Under the pieces are notes generated by a model, which did no database searches, was not told where the DNA came from, and saw only the letters and a list, made by a program, of their open reading frames with translations. Both the position numbers and the translations under genes were made by a program. Source: Betaproteobacteria bacterium (GTDB lineage Bacteria > Pseudomonadota > Gammaproteobacteria > Burkholderiales > Burkholderiaceae_C). From it: 12,236 bases of DNA. This document shows positions 5,630-12,097 of the stretch, piece after piece. Within the stretch, counting starts at the first letter, position 1; every line of letters starts with the position of its first letter. The DNA lies in contig CANFOR010000067.1 of NCBI GenBank assembly GCA_947448675.1, positions 1-12,236 of the forward strand. The letters are read 5' to 3'.

Positions 5630-6619
5630 ATGCTCAACATCTTCACCCTCGCGAACGGACGGCTTTTCCAGGAAGAAATCGAATCCCTGGAAGAGCTCAC
5701 CAAATTCCAACCCATTTGGGTGGACTTGGAGTCGCCCACGCCCGAAGAAAAGCGTTGGATCGCCCAGCACTTTGGCCTGAACATCCCCGAAGACGCGATG
5801 GACGAAGACATCGAAGAGTCGGCGCGTTTTTACGAAGAAGACAACGGCGAGTTGCATATTCGCTCCGACTTTTTGGTAGCCGACGTAGACGAGCCCAGCA
5901 CGGTGCGCGTGGCCTTTATTTTGAACCTGATCAACCCCGACCTGAAAAGCAAAGGCGTGCTGTTTTCCATCCATGACGAAGACGTGCCGGTGTTTCGCTT
6001 GTTGCGCATGCGCGCGCGGCGCATGCCGGGCTTGATCGAAGATGCGCGCGAAGTTTTGCTCAAGCTGTTTGACGCCGACGCCGAGTATTCGGCCGACACG
6101 CTCGAGGGCATTCACGATGCGCTGGAAAAAGTCAGCGTCAAGGTGCTCGCGGGCGACGTGAGCGACGCGCTGGCCAGCGAGGTGCTGGGCACGATTGCGC
6201 GCCAAGAAGACTTGAACGGCCGTATCCGCCGCAATGTCATGGACACGCGCCGCGCGGTCAGTTTCATGATGCGCAGCAAGATGCTCACCGCCGAGCAGTT
6301 TGAAGAAGCACGGCAAATTTTGCGCGACATCGATTCGCTGGATTCGCACACCGGGTTTTTGTTCGACAAAATCAACTTCTTGATGGACGCCACGGTGGGC
6401 TTTATCAATATCAGCCAGAACAAAATCATCAAGATTTTCTCCGTGGCCAGCGTAGCCCTGTTGCCGCCGACCCTGGTGGCCAGTATCTACGGCATGAATT
6501 TGCAGTTTCCGGAGTTCGCGTTGCTCGGGCGCTGGGCCTACCCCTATGTGGTGAGCCTGATGTTCCTCAGCGCCGCCCTGCCCATGTGGTATTGCTACAA
6601 ACGGGGCTGGCTGCGCTAG
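5630..6619 (+). CDS. corA: CorA-type magnesium/divalent cation transporter
   Basis: CorA is a homopentameric inner-membrane Mg2+ (also Co2+, Ni2+) channel. The 329-aa product has the usual layout: a large acidic cytoplasmic N-terminal domain (1-260) including an alpha/beta part and a long stalk helix, then TM1 at about 269-287, the hallmark YGMN selectivity motif at 287-290, TM2 at about 304-322, and a short basic C-terminus YKRGWLR. The acidic loop between the TMs is short (LQFPEF). The N-terminal domain has clusters of Asp/Glu (for example 53-71) that could take part in Mg2+ sensing, as known for the family. No Mg2+ riboswitch-like leader is apparent in the 62-bp upstream gap. The gene is convergent with the nucleosidase gene, 33 bp away; the gap holds a GGCTTAAGCC palindrome (6627-6636) but no terminator. 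Confidence 0.95.
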   Translation: MLNIFTLANGRLFQEEIESLEELTKFQPIWVDLESPTPEEKRWIAQHFGLNIPEDAMDEDIEESARFYEEDNGELHIRSDFLVADVDEPSTVRVAFILNLINPDLKSKGVLFSIHDEDVPVFRLLRMRARRMPGLIEDAREVLLKLFDADAEYSADTLEGIHDALEKVSVKVLAGDVSDALASEVLGTIARQEDLNGRIRRNVMDTRRAVSFMMRSKMLTAEQFEEARQILRDIDSLDSHTGFLFDKINFLMDATVGFINISQNKIIKIFSVASVALLPPTLVASIYGMNLQFPEFALLGRWAYPYVVSLMFLSAALPMWYCYKRGWLR

Positions 6620-6652
6620 TCTGGGCGGCTTAAGCCAAGGGCACTTCGGAAC

Positions 6653-7384
6653 TCAAACCAAGTCTGGGTTGGCTAGCAAAGCGCTCAGCACCCGCGTAGC
6701 GTAGGGCCCCGCAACGCTTTGCACAAAGGCATTGAAGTCGTGTGCAGCGGTGTCGTCAGCCCGGTCTGAAATGCTGCGCATCGCAGCAAAGGCAATGCCG
6801 TAGTCAAAGCAGACTTGTGCCACTGCTGCGCCCTCCATTTCCACGCACAAAGCCTCAGGCCAGCGCCTGCGCAAATCGGCCGCCGCTGCCGCACTGTGGA
6901 TGAACTGGTCACCACTCAAAGTCAAACCATTGTGCACCTGTGTTTTATAGCCAAAACTGGCTGCAACGCACGTAGATTGTGCGTGTACTGCTACTGAAAG
7001 CATAGCGTTTAAGGCATTGTCAGCATGAAAGGCAGCGGTCTTGTAGAGCGGCACTTCGTAGCGCGGAAAGAGTGGCCGCGCGTCCATATCGTGTTGCAAA
7101 AAATGGCTGCCAAGCACCACATCACCCACGCCAACTTGGCTGGCCAAACCGCCGGCCACGCCGGTAAAAACAATGCGCTGGGCTTGAAAGTGTTCAATCA
7201 AAACCGTGGCCGTGGTGGCCGCCGCTACCTTACCTACGCGCGCCAAGGCCAGTACCACCGGCTTGCTATGCAAAAGCCCGCAGTGAAATTCGCGCCCGGC
7301 ACGCACTACGGTGCTCGGTTGCTGCAAAAGCTGCAGCAGGCCGGTTTGCTCTTCGGCTAAGGCGCTGAGGATGGCAGTGGTCAT
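6653..7384 (-). CDS. mtnN: 5'-methylthioadenosine/S-adenosylhomocysteine nucleosidase
   Basis: The enzyme cleaves adenine from MTA and SAH, clearing inhibitors of methylation and polyamine synthesis and feeding methionine salvage and AI-2 formation. The product is 243 aa from ATG 7382-7384 (E. coli 232). With this start, the active-site Glu of the ALAEEQ segment falls at position 12, as in E. coli. Also present are GVAGGL (75-80), the substrate block LSGDQFI (156-162), VEMEG (181-185, Glu184 matching E. coli Glu174) and SISDRAD (204-210, Asp207 matching the catalytic Asp197). A TTG 14 codons upstream (7424-7426) is in frame, but its product would start with an unconvincing His-rich stretch. 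No Shine-Dalgarno precedes the ATG; the leader is a C/A-rich tract. Members of this family include related nucleoside phosphorylases, but the catalytic Glu/Asp set favours MTAN. Confidence 0.92.
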   Translation of the reverse strand: MTTAILSALAEEQTGLLQLLQQPSTVVRAGREFHCGLLHSKPVVLALARVGKVAAATTATVLIEHFQAQRIVFTGVAGGLASQVGVGDVVLGSHFLQHDMDARPLFPRYEVPLYKTAAFHADNALNAMLSVAVHAQSTCVAASFGYKTQVHNGLTLSGDQFIHSAAAAADLRRRWPEALCVEMEGAAVAQVCFDYGIAFAAMRSISDRADDTAAHDFNAFVQSVAGPYATRVLSALLANPDLV

Positions 7385-7521
7385 GGTGTGTGGGTGGGTG
7401 TGCGCAGAACGTGAAATTGTTGGCAATTTTTCACAATTATTAGGCTAAATAGTCGTTTACAAATTTTCACATGCAGGCTATTCTTAGCATATAGGGACTA
7501 GTAAAAAAGTAGCAGCGCATT
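7385..7521. promoter_or_regulatory. Divergent mtnN/unknown-gene intergenic region
   Basis: These 137 bp are clearly AT-richer than the flanking genes and hold promoters in both directions. Rightward there is a good sigma-70 promoter (7456-7484). Leftward a weaker pair is possible: TTGTAA (7457-7462, minus) and ATAATT (7435-7440, minus) with a 16-bp spacer, overlapping the rightward -35. An interrupted inverted repeat GTGAAA-TTG / CAA-tt-TTTCAC lies at 7411-7434, and a further TTTCAC at 7465-7470 inside the rightward promoter spacer. Confidence 0.55.
7456..7484 (+). promoter_or_regulatory. Sigma-70 type promoter for the tail-anchored protein gene
   Basis: TTTACA (7456-7461) and TATTCT (7479-7484) are separated by the ideal 17 bp, 37 bp upstream of the GTG start. 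Each hexamer differs from consensus at only one or two positions, which makes this the best promoter in the window. Confidence 0.6.
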
Positions 7522-8199
7522 GTGGCAACACTGAGTAAACAAGAGCTTCAACTCCATCTGAACTTTGTCGTTGCGCGCACCGCGCGCGGCAAGGCGGTGA
7601 TACAGCACGACCCACGTGATTTGCCGCGCAGGTTGCGCTTGCTGCTGCTCTCCATCGACGGCTCGCGACCGGTTCGACTCTACATGCAAACGCTCAAAGG
7701 ATTTGGTGATGTGGGCGATTTATTGATCGAACTACTGGCCCTGGGCTTGGTGCACTTGCAGCCACCCACACCAAGCAAATTCATGCCGCCACCGGTCAGC
7801 GCGCATGGCGAGCTAGACAGCCTGCTGGACGACTCGCGTTTTAATTTCCGTAAAGCCGAAGAAATGCTTTACGGAAAAACATCGGCGGGTAGTTTTGACG
7901 AAATGATGCGGGTGGCGCAACTGGAAAACCCCGAGTTCAAGCCGCCACCGGCACCGCCGCCTGCACCCGTGAGCCAGAGCGTGCAGCAAACGCAAATTGA
8001 AAGCTTGTTTGAGCTGCTCGATGCCGTGCGTGGCGAGCGGCGTAGCTTGAAATTTAAACTCGAAAAAATGAAACGCCTGCGCCAGGCGCTAGCGCGCGAG
8101 CAAAAAACCAATCAGCGCTTATGGACGGCCATGCTGATGCTGGCCGGCCTGTGCTTGGTGCTGTTCTGCGCGTTGGCTTTTGTCTTGACGCGCCACTGA
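7522..8199 (+). CDS. Unrecognised protein: N-terminal putative winged-helix-like domain, Pro-rich linker, coiled coil, C-terminal TM anchor
   Basis: I do not recognise this 225-aa protein as a named family. It starts at GTG 7522; an in-frame stop 12 nt upstream rules out a longer form. Visible parts: a compact N-terminal domain (about 1-80) with the pattern LPRRLRLLLLSIDGSRP, GFGDVGDLLIELLALGLV, resembling small winged-helix-like modules seen in other Burkholderiales proteins (recalled resemblance, not tested); a mixed region (81-140); a proline tract PPPAPPPAP (141-149); a charged, probably coiled-coil helix (157-198); and one TM segment (201-222) ending in TRH. There is no signal peptide, so the topology is probably cytoplasmic N-domain with a C-terminal anchor. 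It has its own good promoter and is isolated: divergent from mtnN and convergent with pntB 25 bp away. A perfect 12-bp inverted repeat lies inside the gene. A role in membrane-linked regulation would be a guess. Confidence 0.8.
   Translation: MATLSKQELQLHLNFVVARTARGKAVIQHDPRDLPRRLRLLLLSIDGSRPVRLYMQTLKGFGDVGDLLIELLALGLVHLQPPTPSKFMPPPVSAHGELDSLLDDSRFNFRKAEEMLYGKTSAGSFDEMMRVAQLENPEFKPPPAPPPAPVSQSVQQTQIESLFELLDAVRGERRSLKFKLEKMKRLRQALAREQKTNQRLWTAMLMLAGLCLVLFCALAFVLTRH
7845..7877. repeat. Perfect 12-bp inverted repeat inside a coding sequence
   Basis: TTTCCGTAAAGC (7845-7856) and GCTTTACGGAAA (7866-7877) are exact reverse complements around a 9-nt loop, within codons about 108-119 of the tail-anchored protein gene. 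It would form a stable mRNA hairpin or a DNA cruciform. No T-tract follows on the coding strand; the minus strand continues with TTAAAA, a weak possible terminator tail for transcription coming leftward. Confidence 0.75.
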
Positions 8200-8224
8200 G
8201 CGGGCGTATCCAACGCGGTAGGCC

Positions 8225-9649
8225 TTATTCGATGGCTTTGCCCATGTCTTCGACGACCTTTTTGGCATCGCCAAAGACCATCATGGTCTTGTCCATGTAG
8301 AAGAGTTCGTTGTCCAGGCCTGCGTAGCCCGCGGCCATGGAGCGCTTGTTGACGATGATGGTTTTGGCCTTGTAGGCCTCCAAAATCGGCATGCCGTAAA
8401 TCGGGCTGCCCTTGGTGTGGGCGGCTGGGTTGACCACGTCGTTAGCGCCCAAAATAATAGCCACGTCGACCTGGCCAAACTCGCCATTGATGTCTTCCAT
8501 CTCAAACACCTGGTCATAGGGCACCTCGGCCTCGGCTAAGAGCACATTCATGTGGCCGGGCATGCGGCCTGCGACCGGGTGAATGGCGTATTTAACGGTA
8601 ATGCCTTTTTCGGTGAGTTTGGCTGCCAATTCTTTCACCGCATGCTGGGCGCGGGCTACCGCCAAGCCGTAGCCGGGCACGATCACCACGGTTTCGGCAT
8701 TGCCCAGCACAAAAGCGGCGTCGTCAGCGCTGCCGCTTTTGACGGGGCGCTGCTCTTTGGCGGCACCGCCGGCGACCACGGTCTCACCACCAAAGCCGCC
8801 CAAAATCACGTTGAAGAAACTGCGGTTCATGGCCTTGCACATGATGTAGCTCAAAATCGCGCCCGAGCTGCCCACTAGCGAGCCCGCCACGATCAGCATG
8901 GCGTTGTTCAAGCTAAAGCCAATGCCCGCTGCGGCCCAGCCGCTGTAGCTGTTAAGCATCGACACCACCACGGGCATGTCGGCCCCGCCGATGGGGATGA
9001 TGATGAGCACGCCCATCACAAAAGCAATGGCTGTGGCGATGGCAAAGAACATGGGGTTGCCGCTGGCCATGTAAAGGCCCACATTGCCCAGCAATACCAA
9101 ACCCAAAACCAGGTTGAGCTTGTGCTGGCCAGCAAACTGCACCGGCGCACCTTGGAACAGGCGGAATTTGTAGGTGCCAGAGAGCTTGCCAAACGCAATC
9201 ACCGAGCCGCTAAAGGTGATGGCGCCGATCACCGCGCCCAAGGCCAGCTCTAAGCGGTTGCCTGCTGGAATGGCTTCGCCCTTGGCGGCAATTTGAAAGG
9301 CCCAGGGCTCGACAACGGCCGCAATGGCAATGAAGACCGCTGCCAGGCCAATCATGCTGTGGAAGAAAGCCACCAGCTCGGGCATCTTGGTCATCTCGAC
9401 CGTTTTGGCGCGGTAGGCACCGTAGCCGCCGCCCAGCACCAAGCCCAGCAATACCCAGGCCATACCCTGCAATGCGCCACCGGCGATTTGCACGATCAAG
9501 GCGCCGGTGGTGAACACGGCAATGGCCATGCCGATCATGCCAAACAGGTTGCCGCGAATCGAGGTGGTCGGGTGGCTCAAACCCTTGAGCGCTTGGATAA
9601 AGCAGATCGAAGCGACGAGGTAGAGCAGCGTGACGACGTTCATGCTCAT
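8225..9649 (-). CDS. pntB: NAD(P) transhydrogenase subunit beta
   Basis: PntB is the membrane beta subunit of the proton-translocating transhydrogenase, which makes NADPH from NADH using the proton gradient. The 474-aa product (E. coli PntB 462) starts at ATG 9647-9649, overlapping the pntAb stop as ATGA (9646-9649); the longer open frame upstream lies inside pntAb in another frame and is not credible. The membrane domain II covers about 1-290 with many TM helices and includes FFHSMIG with His97, corresponding to the E. coli beta-His91 proton-path residue. The NADP(H)-binding domain III covers about 300-474: GYGLAVARAQ at 326-335, HPVAGRMPGHMNVLLAEA (357-374), GANDVVNP (401-408) and KRSMAAGYAG (435-444). 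A second ATG two codons downstream is also possible. It is the last gene of the pnt operon and converges on the unknown gene. Confidence 0.97.
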   Translation of the reverse strand: MSMNVVTLLYLVASICFIQALKGLSHPTTSIRGNLFGMIGMAIAVFTTGALIVQIAGGALQGMAWVLLGLVLGGGYGAYRAKTVEMTKMPELVAFFHSMIGLAAVFIAIAAVVEPWAFQIAAKGEAIPAGNRLELALGAVIGAITFSGSVIAFGKLSGTYKFRLFQGAPVQFAGQHKLNLVLGLVLLGNVGLYMASGNPMFFAIATAIAFVMGVLIIIPIGGADMPVVVSMLNSYSGWAAAGIGFSLNNAMLIVAGSLVGSSGAILSYIMCKAMNRSFFNVILGGFGGETVVAGGAAKEQRPVKSGSADDAAFVLGNAETVVIVPGYGLAVARAQHAVKELAAKLTEKGITVKYAIHPVAGRMPGHMNVLLAEAEVPYDQVFEMEDINGEFGQVDVAIILGANDVVNPAAHTKGSPIYGMPILEAYKAKTIIVNKRSMAAGYAGLDNELFYMDKTMMVFGDAKKVVEDMGKAIE

Positions 9650-9972
9650 TTGGCGGCTCCTTCTGTGTGCGCGATGGCTTTTTTCTCTTTCTTCTTGAAC
9701 ATCTCCAGCATGCGCCGCGTCACCAAAAATCCGCCAAACACGTTGACCGCAGCCAGCGCTACCGCCAGCACGCCCATGGTTTTGCCCAGCGTGGTTTCGG
9801 TGAGTGCAGCGGCCAGCATGGCGCCGACGATGACGATGGCGCTGATCGCATTGGTCACCGCCATCAGCGGGGTGTGCAGAGCGGGCGTGACCGTCCACAC
9901 CACGTGGTAGCCCACGTAGATGGCCAGCACGAAGATGATCAGGTTGATGACGGTGTGTGAAACGATGTCCAT
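9646..9972 (-). CDS. pntAb: NAD(P) transhydrogenase subunit alpha part 2 (membrane piece)
   Basis: This small 108-aa membrane protein carries the alpha-subunit share of transhydrogenase domain II, which in E. coli is fused to the C-terminus of PntA. Three TM helices are visible at about 8-26, 36-57 and 66-85, with the conserved loop HTPLMAVTNAISAI at 33-46, followed by a Lys-rich cytoplasmic end (KKKEKK, 93-98). Its ATG shares one base with the pntAa stop (TAATG) and is preceded by AGGAG, so it has its own ribosome-binding site as well as coupling. Its stop overlaps the pntB start by 4 nt. The three-gene split is known from Rhodospirillum and many alpha- and beta-proteobacteria, so it is not a broken gene. 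Confidence 0.96.
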   Translation of the reverse strand: MDIVSHTVINLIIFVLAIYVGYHVVWTVTPALHTPLMAVTNAISAIVIVGAMLAAALTETTLGKTMGVLAVALAAVNVFGGFLVTRRMLEMFKKKEKKAIAHTEGAAK

Positions 9973-11099
9973 TACTTTCTCCTAACTTCGCCGTTGTGCG
10001 TCATCAGGCAGGCCGCCACGATGTCGTCTTCCATATCGATTTTGAGCGAGCCTTCTTTGGTGACAATCAGCTTCAAAAAGTCCAGCACATTGCGGGCATA
10101 CAGGGCACTGGAGTCCGCTGCCACCAAGGCCGCCAAATTGGTTTCGCCGATCAGGGTCACGCCATGCTTCACGACCGTTTTGTCGGCCTCAGACAGTGGG
10201 CAATTACCACCGCCATTGGGGCCTTTGCCCGCAGCAATGTCGACGATAACCGAGCCGGGCTTCATGCTTTTGACCATGTCTTCGGTAATCAGCGTGGGGG
10301 CTGGGCGGCCGGGGATGAGTGCGGTAGAGATCACGATGTCGGCCTGGGCCACACGCTTGGCTACTTCGGCCTTTTGGCGCTCCAACCAGCTCGCAGGCAT
10401 GGGTTTGGCGTAGCCGCCCACGCCCACGGCGGCTTCTTTTTCTTCATCGGTTTCGTAGGCTACGTCGATGAACTTGCCGCCCAGTGACTCGACCTGCTCT
10501 TTCACAGAAGGACGCACGTCCGAGGCCTCAATCACAGCGCCCAAGCGTTTGGCGGTTGCAATGGCCTGCAAGCCCGCCACGCCCACGCCGAGGATGACCA
10601 CTCGCGCCGCTTTCACGGTGCCCGCGGCGGTCATCAGCATGGGGAAAAAGCGCTGGTATTTGTCGGCGGCCATCATCACGGCTTTGTAGCCTGCAATATT
10701 GGCTTGGCTGGAAAGCACGTCCATGCTTTGCGCGCGGGTGGTGCGCGGCGCAGCCTCTAAAGCAAAGCCGGTGATGTTGGCACTGGCCAAGCGCTGCAGG
10801 CCGGGTGCGTCAAAGGGGTTGAGCATGCCCACCACGGTGCTGCCGGGCTTGACCTGGCTCGCCTCGGCATCGCTCAGGTTGCGCACCTTGAGCACCAGCT
10901 CGCACGCGAATGCGCCAGCTGCGTCGGTGATTTCGGCCCCGGCGGCTATATAGGCCTCATCGGTCGCACTAGCGGCCACGCCGGCACCCGACTGGATGCG
11001 CAGTGTGTGGCCCTGGGCCTTGAGCTTTTTCGCGGTTTCAGGGGTTACGGCAACGCGGGTTTCGCCTTGCGCAGTCTCTGTGGGTACGCCAATGATCAT
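9972..11099 (-). CDS. pntAa: NAD(P) transhydrogenase subunit alpha part 1 (NAD-binding domain I)
   Basis: This soluble, peripheral subunit binds NAD(H) and passes hydride to the NADP(H) site of PntB. The 375-aa length matches split-type PntAA (384 in Rhodospirillum). It starts MIIGVPTET and shows the alanine dehydrogenase/PNT N-terminal domain with the conserved RAQSMDVLSSQANIAGYKAV block (122-141), the Rossmann motif GVGVAGLQAI (171-180) with the acidic residue ending beta-2 (EASD, 191-194), and the STALIPGRPAP loop (258-268). Alanine dehydrogenase is the main look-alike, but the neighbouring pntAb and pntB settle the identity. The ATG (11097-11099) has a good AAGGAG ribosome-binding site. 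The gene is 106 bp downstream of the exbD pair on the same strand with no terminator in between, so read-through from exbD is possible. Confidence 0.97.
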   Translation of the reverse strand: MIIGVPTETAQGETRVAVTPETAKKLKAQGHTLRIQSGAGVAASATDEAYIAAGAEITDAAGAFACELVLKVRNLSDAEASQVKPGSTVVGMLNPFDAPGLQRLASANITGFALEAAPRTTRAQSMDVLSSQANIAGYKAVMMAADKYQRFFPMLMTAAGTVKAARVVILGVGVAGLQAIATAKRLGAVIEASDVRPSVKEQVESLGGKFIDVAYETDEEKEAAVGVGGYAKPMPASWLERQKAEVAKRVAQADIVISTALIPGRPAPTLITEDMVKSMKPGSVIVDIAAGKGPNGGGNCPLSEADKTVVKHGVTLIGETNLAALVAADSSALYARNVLDFLKLIVTKEGSLKIDMEDDIVAACLMTHNGEVRRK

Positions 11100-11205
11100 G
11101 GGGCGTCTCCTTTTTATAAAAGTTGTCTTAAGCCCAAGCTTAACCGAGATTTAGGGCGATGTTTTGGCCGCTAAGTCGTTTGCCCTGCTCCAGCGTGCGT
11201 TGGTG
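11100..11205 (-). promoter_or_regulatory. exbD-pntAa gap with 6-4-6 palindrome
   Basis: The 106 bp before pntAa contain TTAAGC-CCAA-GCTTAA (11128-11143), an exact inverted repeat with a 4-nt loop 28 bp upstream of the start, and a TATAAA on the minus strand (11113-11118). That TATAAA is too close to the start (it would cut off the ribosome-binding site) to be an obvious -10. I see no hairpin plus T-run to end exbD transcription. The pnt promoter is unresolved. Confidence 0.35.
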
Positions 11206-11637
11206 CTACTGCGCTGCAGGAGCTGTCGTGCTCACGATGCCAATTTTGCGCAAACCCTGTTCTTGGGCGGCAGCCAGCACGGCGGCCACCACAGCGTAGT
11301 TGGCGCTTGGCGCGGGCTGCACATGCAGCTCGGGCTGCACTGGGCTAGCGCTGGCGCTGCGCAAACGCGCAGCGAGCGCTGCACGGCCCAGCAAGGGCTG
11401 GCCATTCCACTGCACTTGGTTGGCCGCGTCGATGTCGATTTGCACCACATCGGGCTGGGGCGTGTCGGGCGGCGACAGGCCCAGCGGCAGCTCTAAGTTG
11501 ACGGAATTCCATTGCAAAGGAATGGTGATGATGATCATCACCAGCAAGACCAAGAGCACGTCGATCAAGGGGGTGGTGTTCATCTCGACCAACAGCGTGG
11601 GCTCCTCGCCTGTGGCGGTTTTGTCAAAGTCGATCAT
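11206..11637 (-). CDS. exbD: Biopolymer transport protein ExbD (distal copy)
   Basis: ExbD/TolR-family proteins are single-pass inner-membrane partners of ExbB that couple proton flow to TonB. The 143-aa product has the family layout: a short cytoplasmic N-terminus, the motif EMNTTPLIDVLLVLLVMI at 18-35 with the essential membrane Asp at residue 26, one TM helix (about 25-42), then a periplasmic domain (45-143) ending in an Ala-rich tail. It lies 40 nt after the other exbD with a poor ribosome-binding site. Tandem exbD1-exbD2 genes after exbB are known from Xanthomonas campestris, where one copy is dispensable for iron uptake. Both copies here keep the key Asp, so both could be functional. 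TolR is the alternative, but no pal/tolB/tolA context is seen. Confidence 0.92.
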   Translation of the reverse strand: MIDFDKTATGEEPTLLVEMNTTPLIDVLLVLLVMIIITIPLQWNSVNLELPLGLSPPDTPQPDVVQIDIDAANQVQWNGQPLLGRAALAARLRSASASPVQPELHVQPAPSANYAVVAAVLAAAQEQGLRKIGIVSTTAPAAQ

Positions 11638-11677
11638 GGCTGGTTCGCAATTTCATGGCCGTTGCATCGCCGTGGTA

Positions 11678-12097
11678 TCACCGCTGTGGCTCGGTCAGAA
11701 AGCCCACACGCTGCAGGCCCGCCGTTTGGCAAGCGTCTACCACCAGGCCCACGGCGGCGTACTGCGCGCGCGCGTCGGCCCGAATCTGCACCTCGGGCTG
11801 GGGCTGCAAGAGCGCTGCTTTGGCCAGCAGGTCCGCCAACGCGGCGGGGTTGGGCAAGCGCGTGTCAAACCAATACAGCGCACCGCTGGCGTCTACGCTG
11901 ATGAGCACGTTCTGCGCTTGGGGCTCGTTGGCCTGGGCGTTTTCTTGTGGCAAACGCACGGCAAGCGAGCTGTTGACCACCGGTATGGTGATGAGAAAAA
12001 TGATCAGCAAAACCAGCATCACGTCCACCAAGGGCGTGGTGTTGATGGTGGACAGCAGGGGCTCGTCGGTGCTGCTGCTGGCAAACTCAATCGCCAT
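11678..12097 (-). CDS. exbD: Biopolymer transport protein ExbD (proximal copy)
   Basis: This 139-aa product starts at ATG 12095-12097, 11 nt before the end of the upstream exbB-like gene, so it is probably translationally coupled. A 38-codon upstream extension in the same frame lies inside that gene and is rejected. The family motif STINTTPLVDVMLVLLIIFL runs from residue 16 to 35 with the essential Asp at 25, as in E. coli ExbD Asp25. One TM helix (about 24-43) is followed by a periplasmic domain with Q/A-rich and LPNPAALADLL segments. Apart from the TM motif it differs strongly from the distal copy, so the duplication is old rather than recent. The two may form a mixed ExbD dimer or serve different TonB partners; that is inference. 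Confidence 0.93.
   Translation of the reverse strand: MAIEFASSSTDEPLLSTINTTPLVDVMLVLLIIFLITIPVVNSSLAVRLPQENAQANEPQAQNVLISVDASGALYWFDTRLPNPAALADLLAKAALLQPQPEVQIRADARAQYAAVGLVVDACQTAGLQRVGFLTEPQR

Noticed and set aside
5528..6349. Long antisense open frame (273 codons) opposite corA
   Set aside because: corA is certain from its GMN motif and TM pair; the antisense frame has no recognisable motif and is a by-product of GC-rich codon bias.
9650..9898. 83-codon N-terminal extension of pntB
   Set aside because: It runs through pntAb in another frame, is a low-quality His/Arg/Gly sequence, and the ATGA overlap at 9646-9649 gives the normal start.
9646..11099. Split pntA read as a frameshifted pseudogene
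   Set aside because: The two-part alpha subunit is a known natural form, and pntAb has its own ribosome-binding site and an intact start at the junction.
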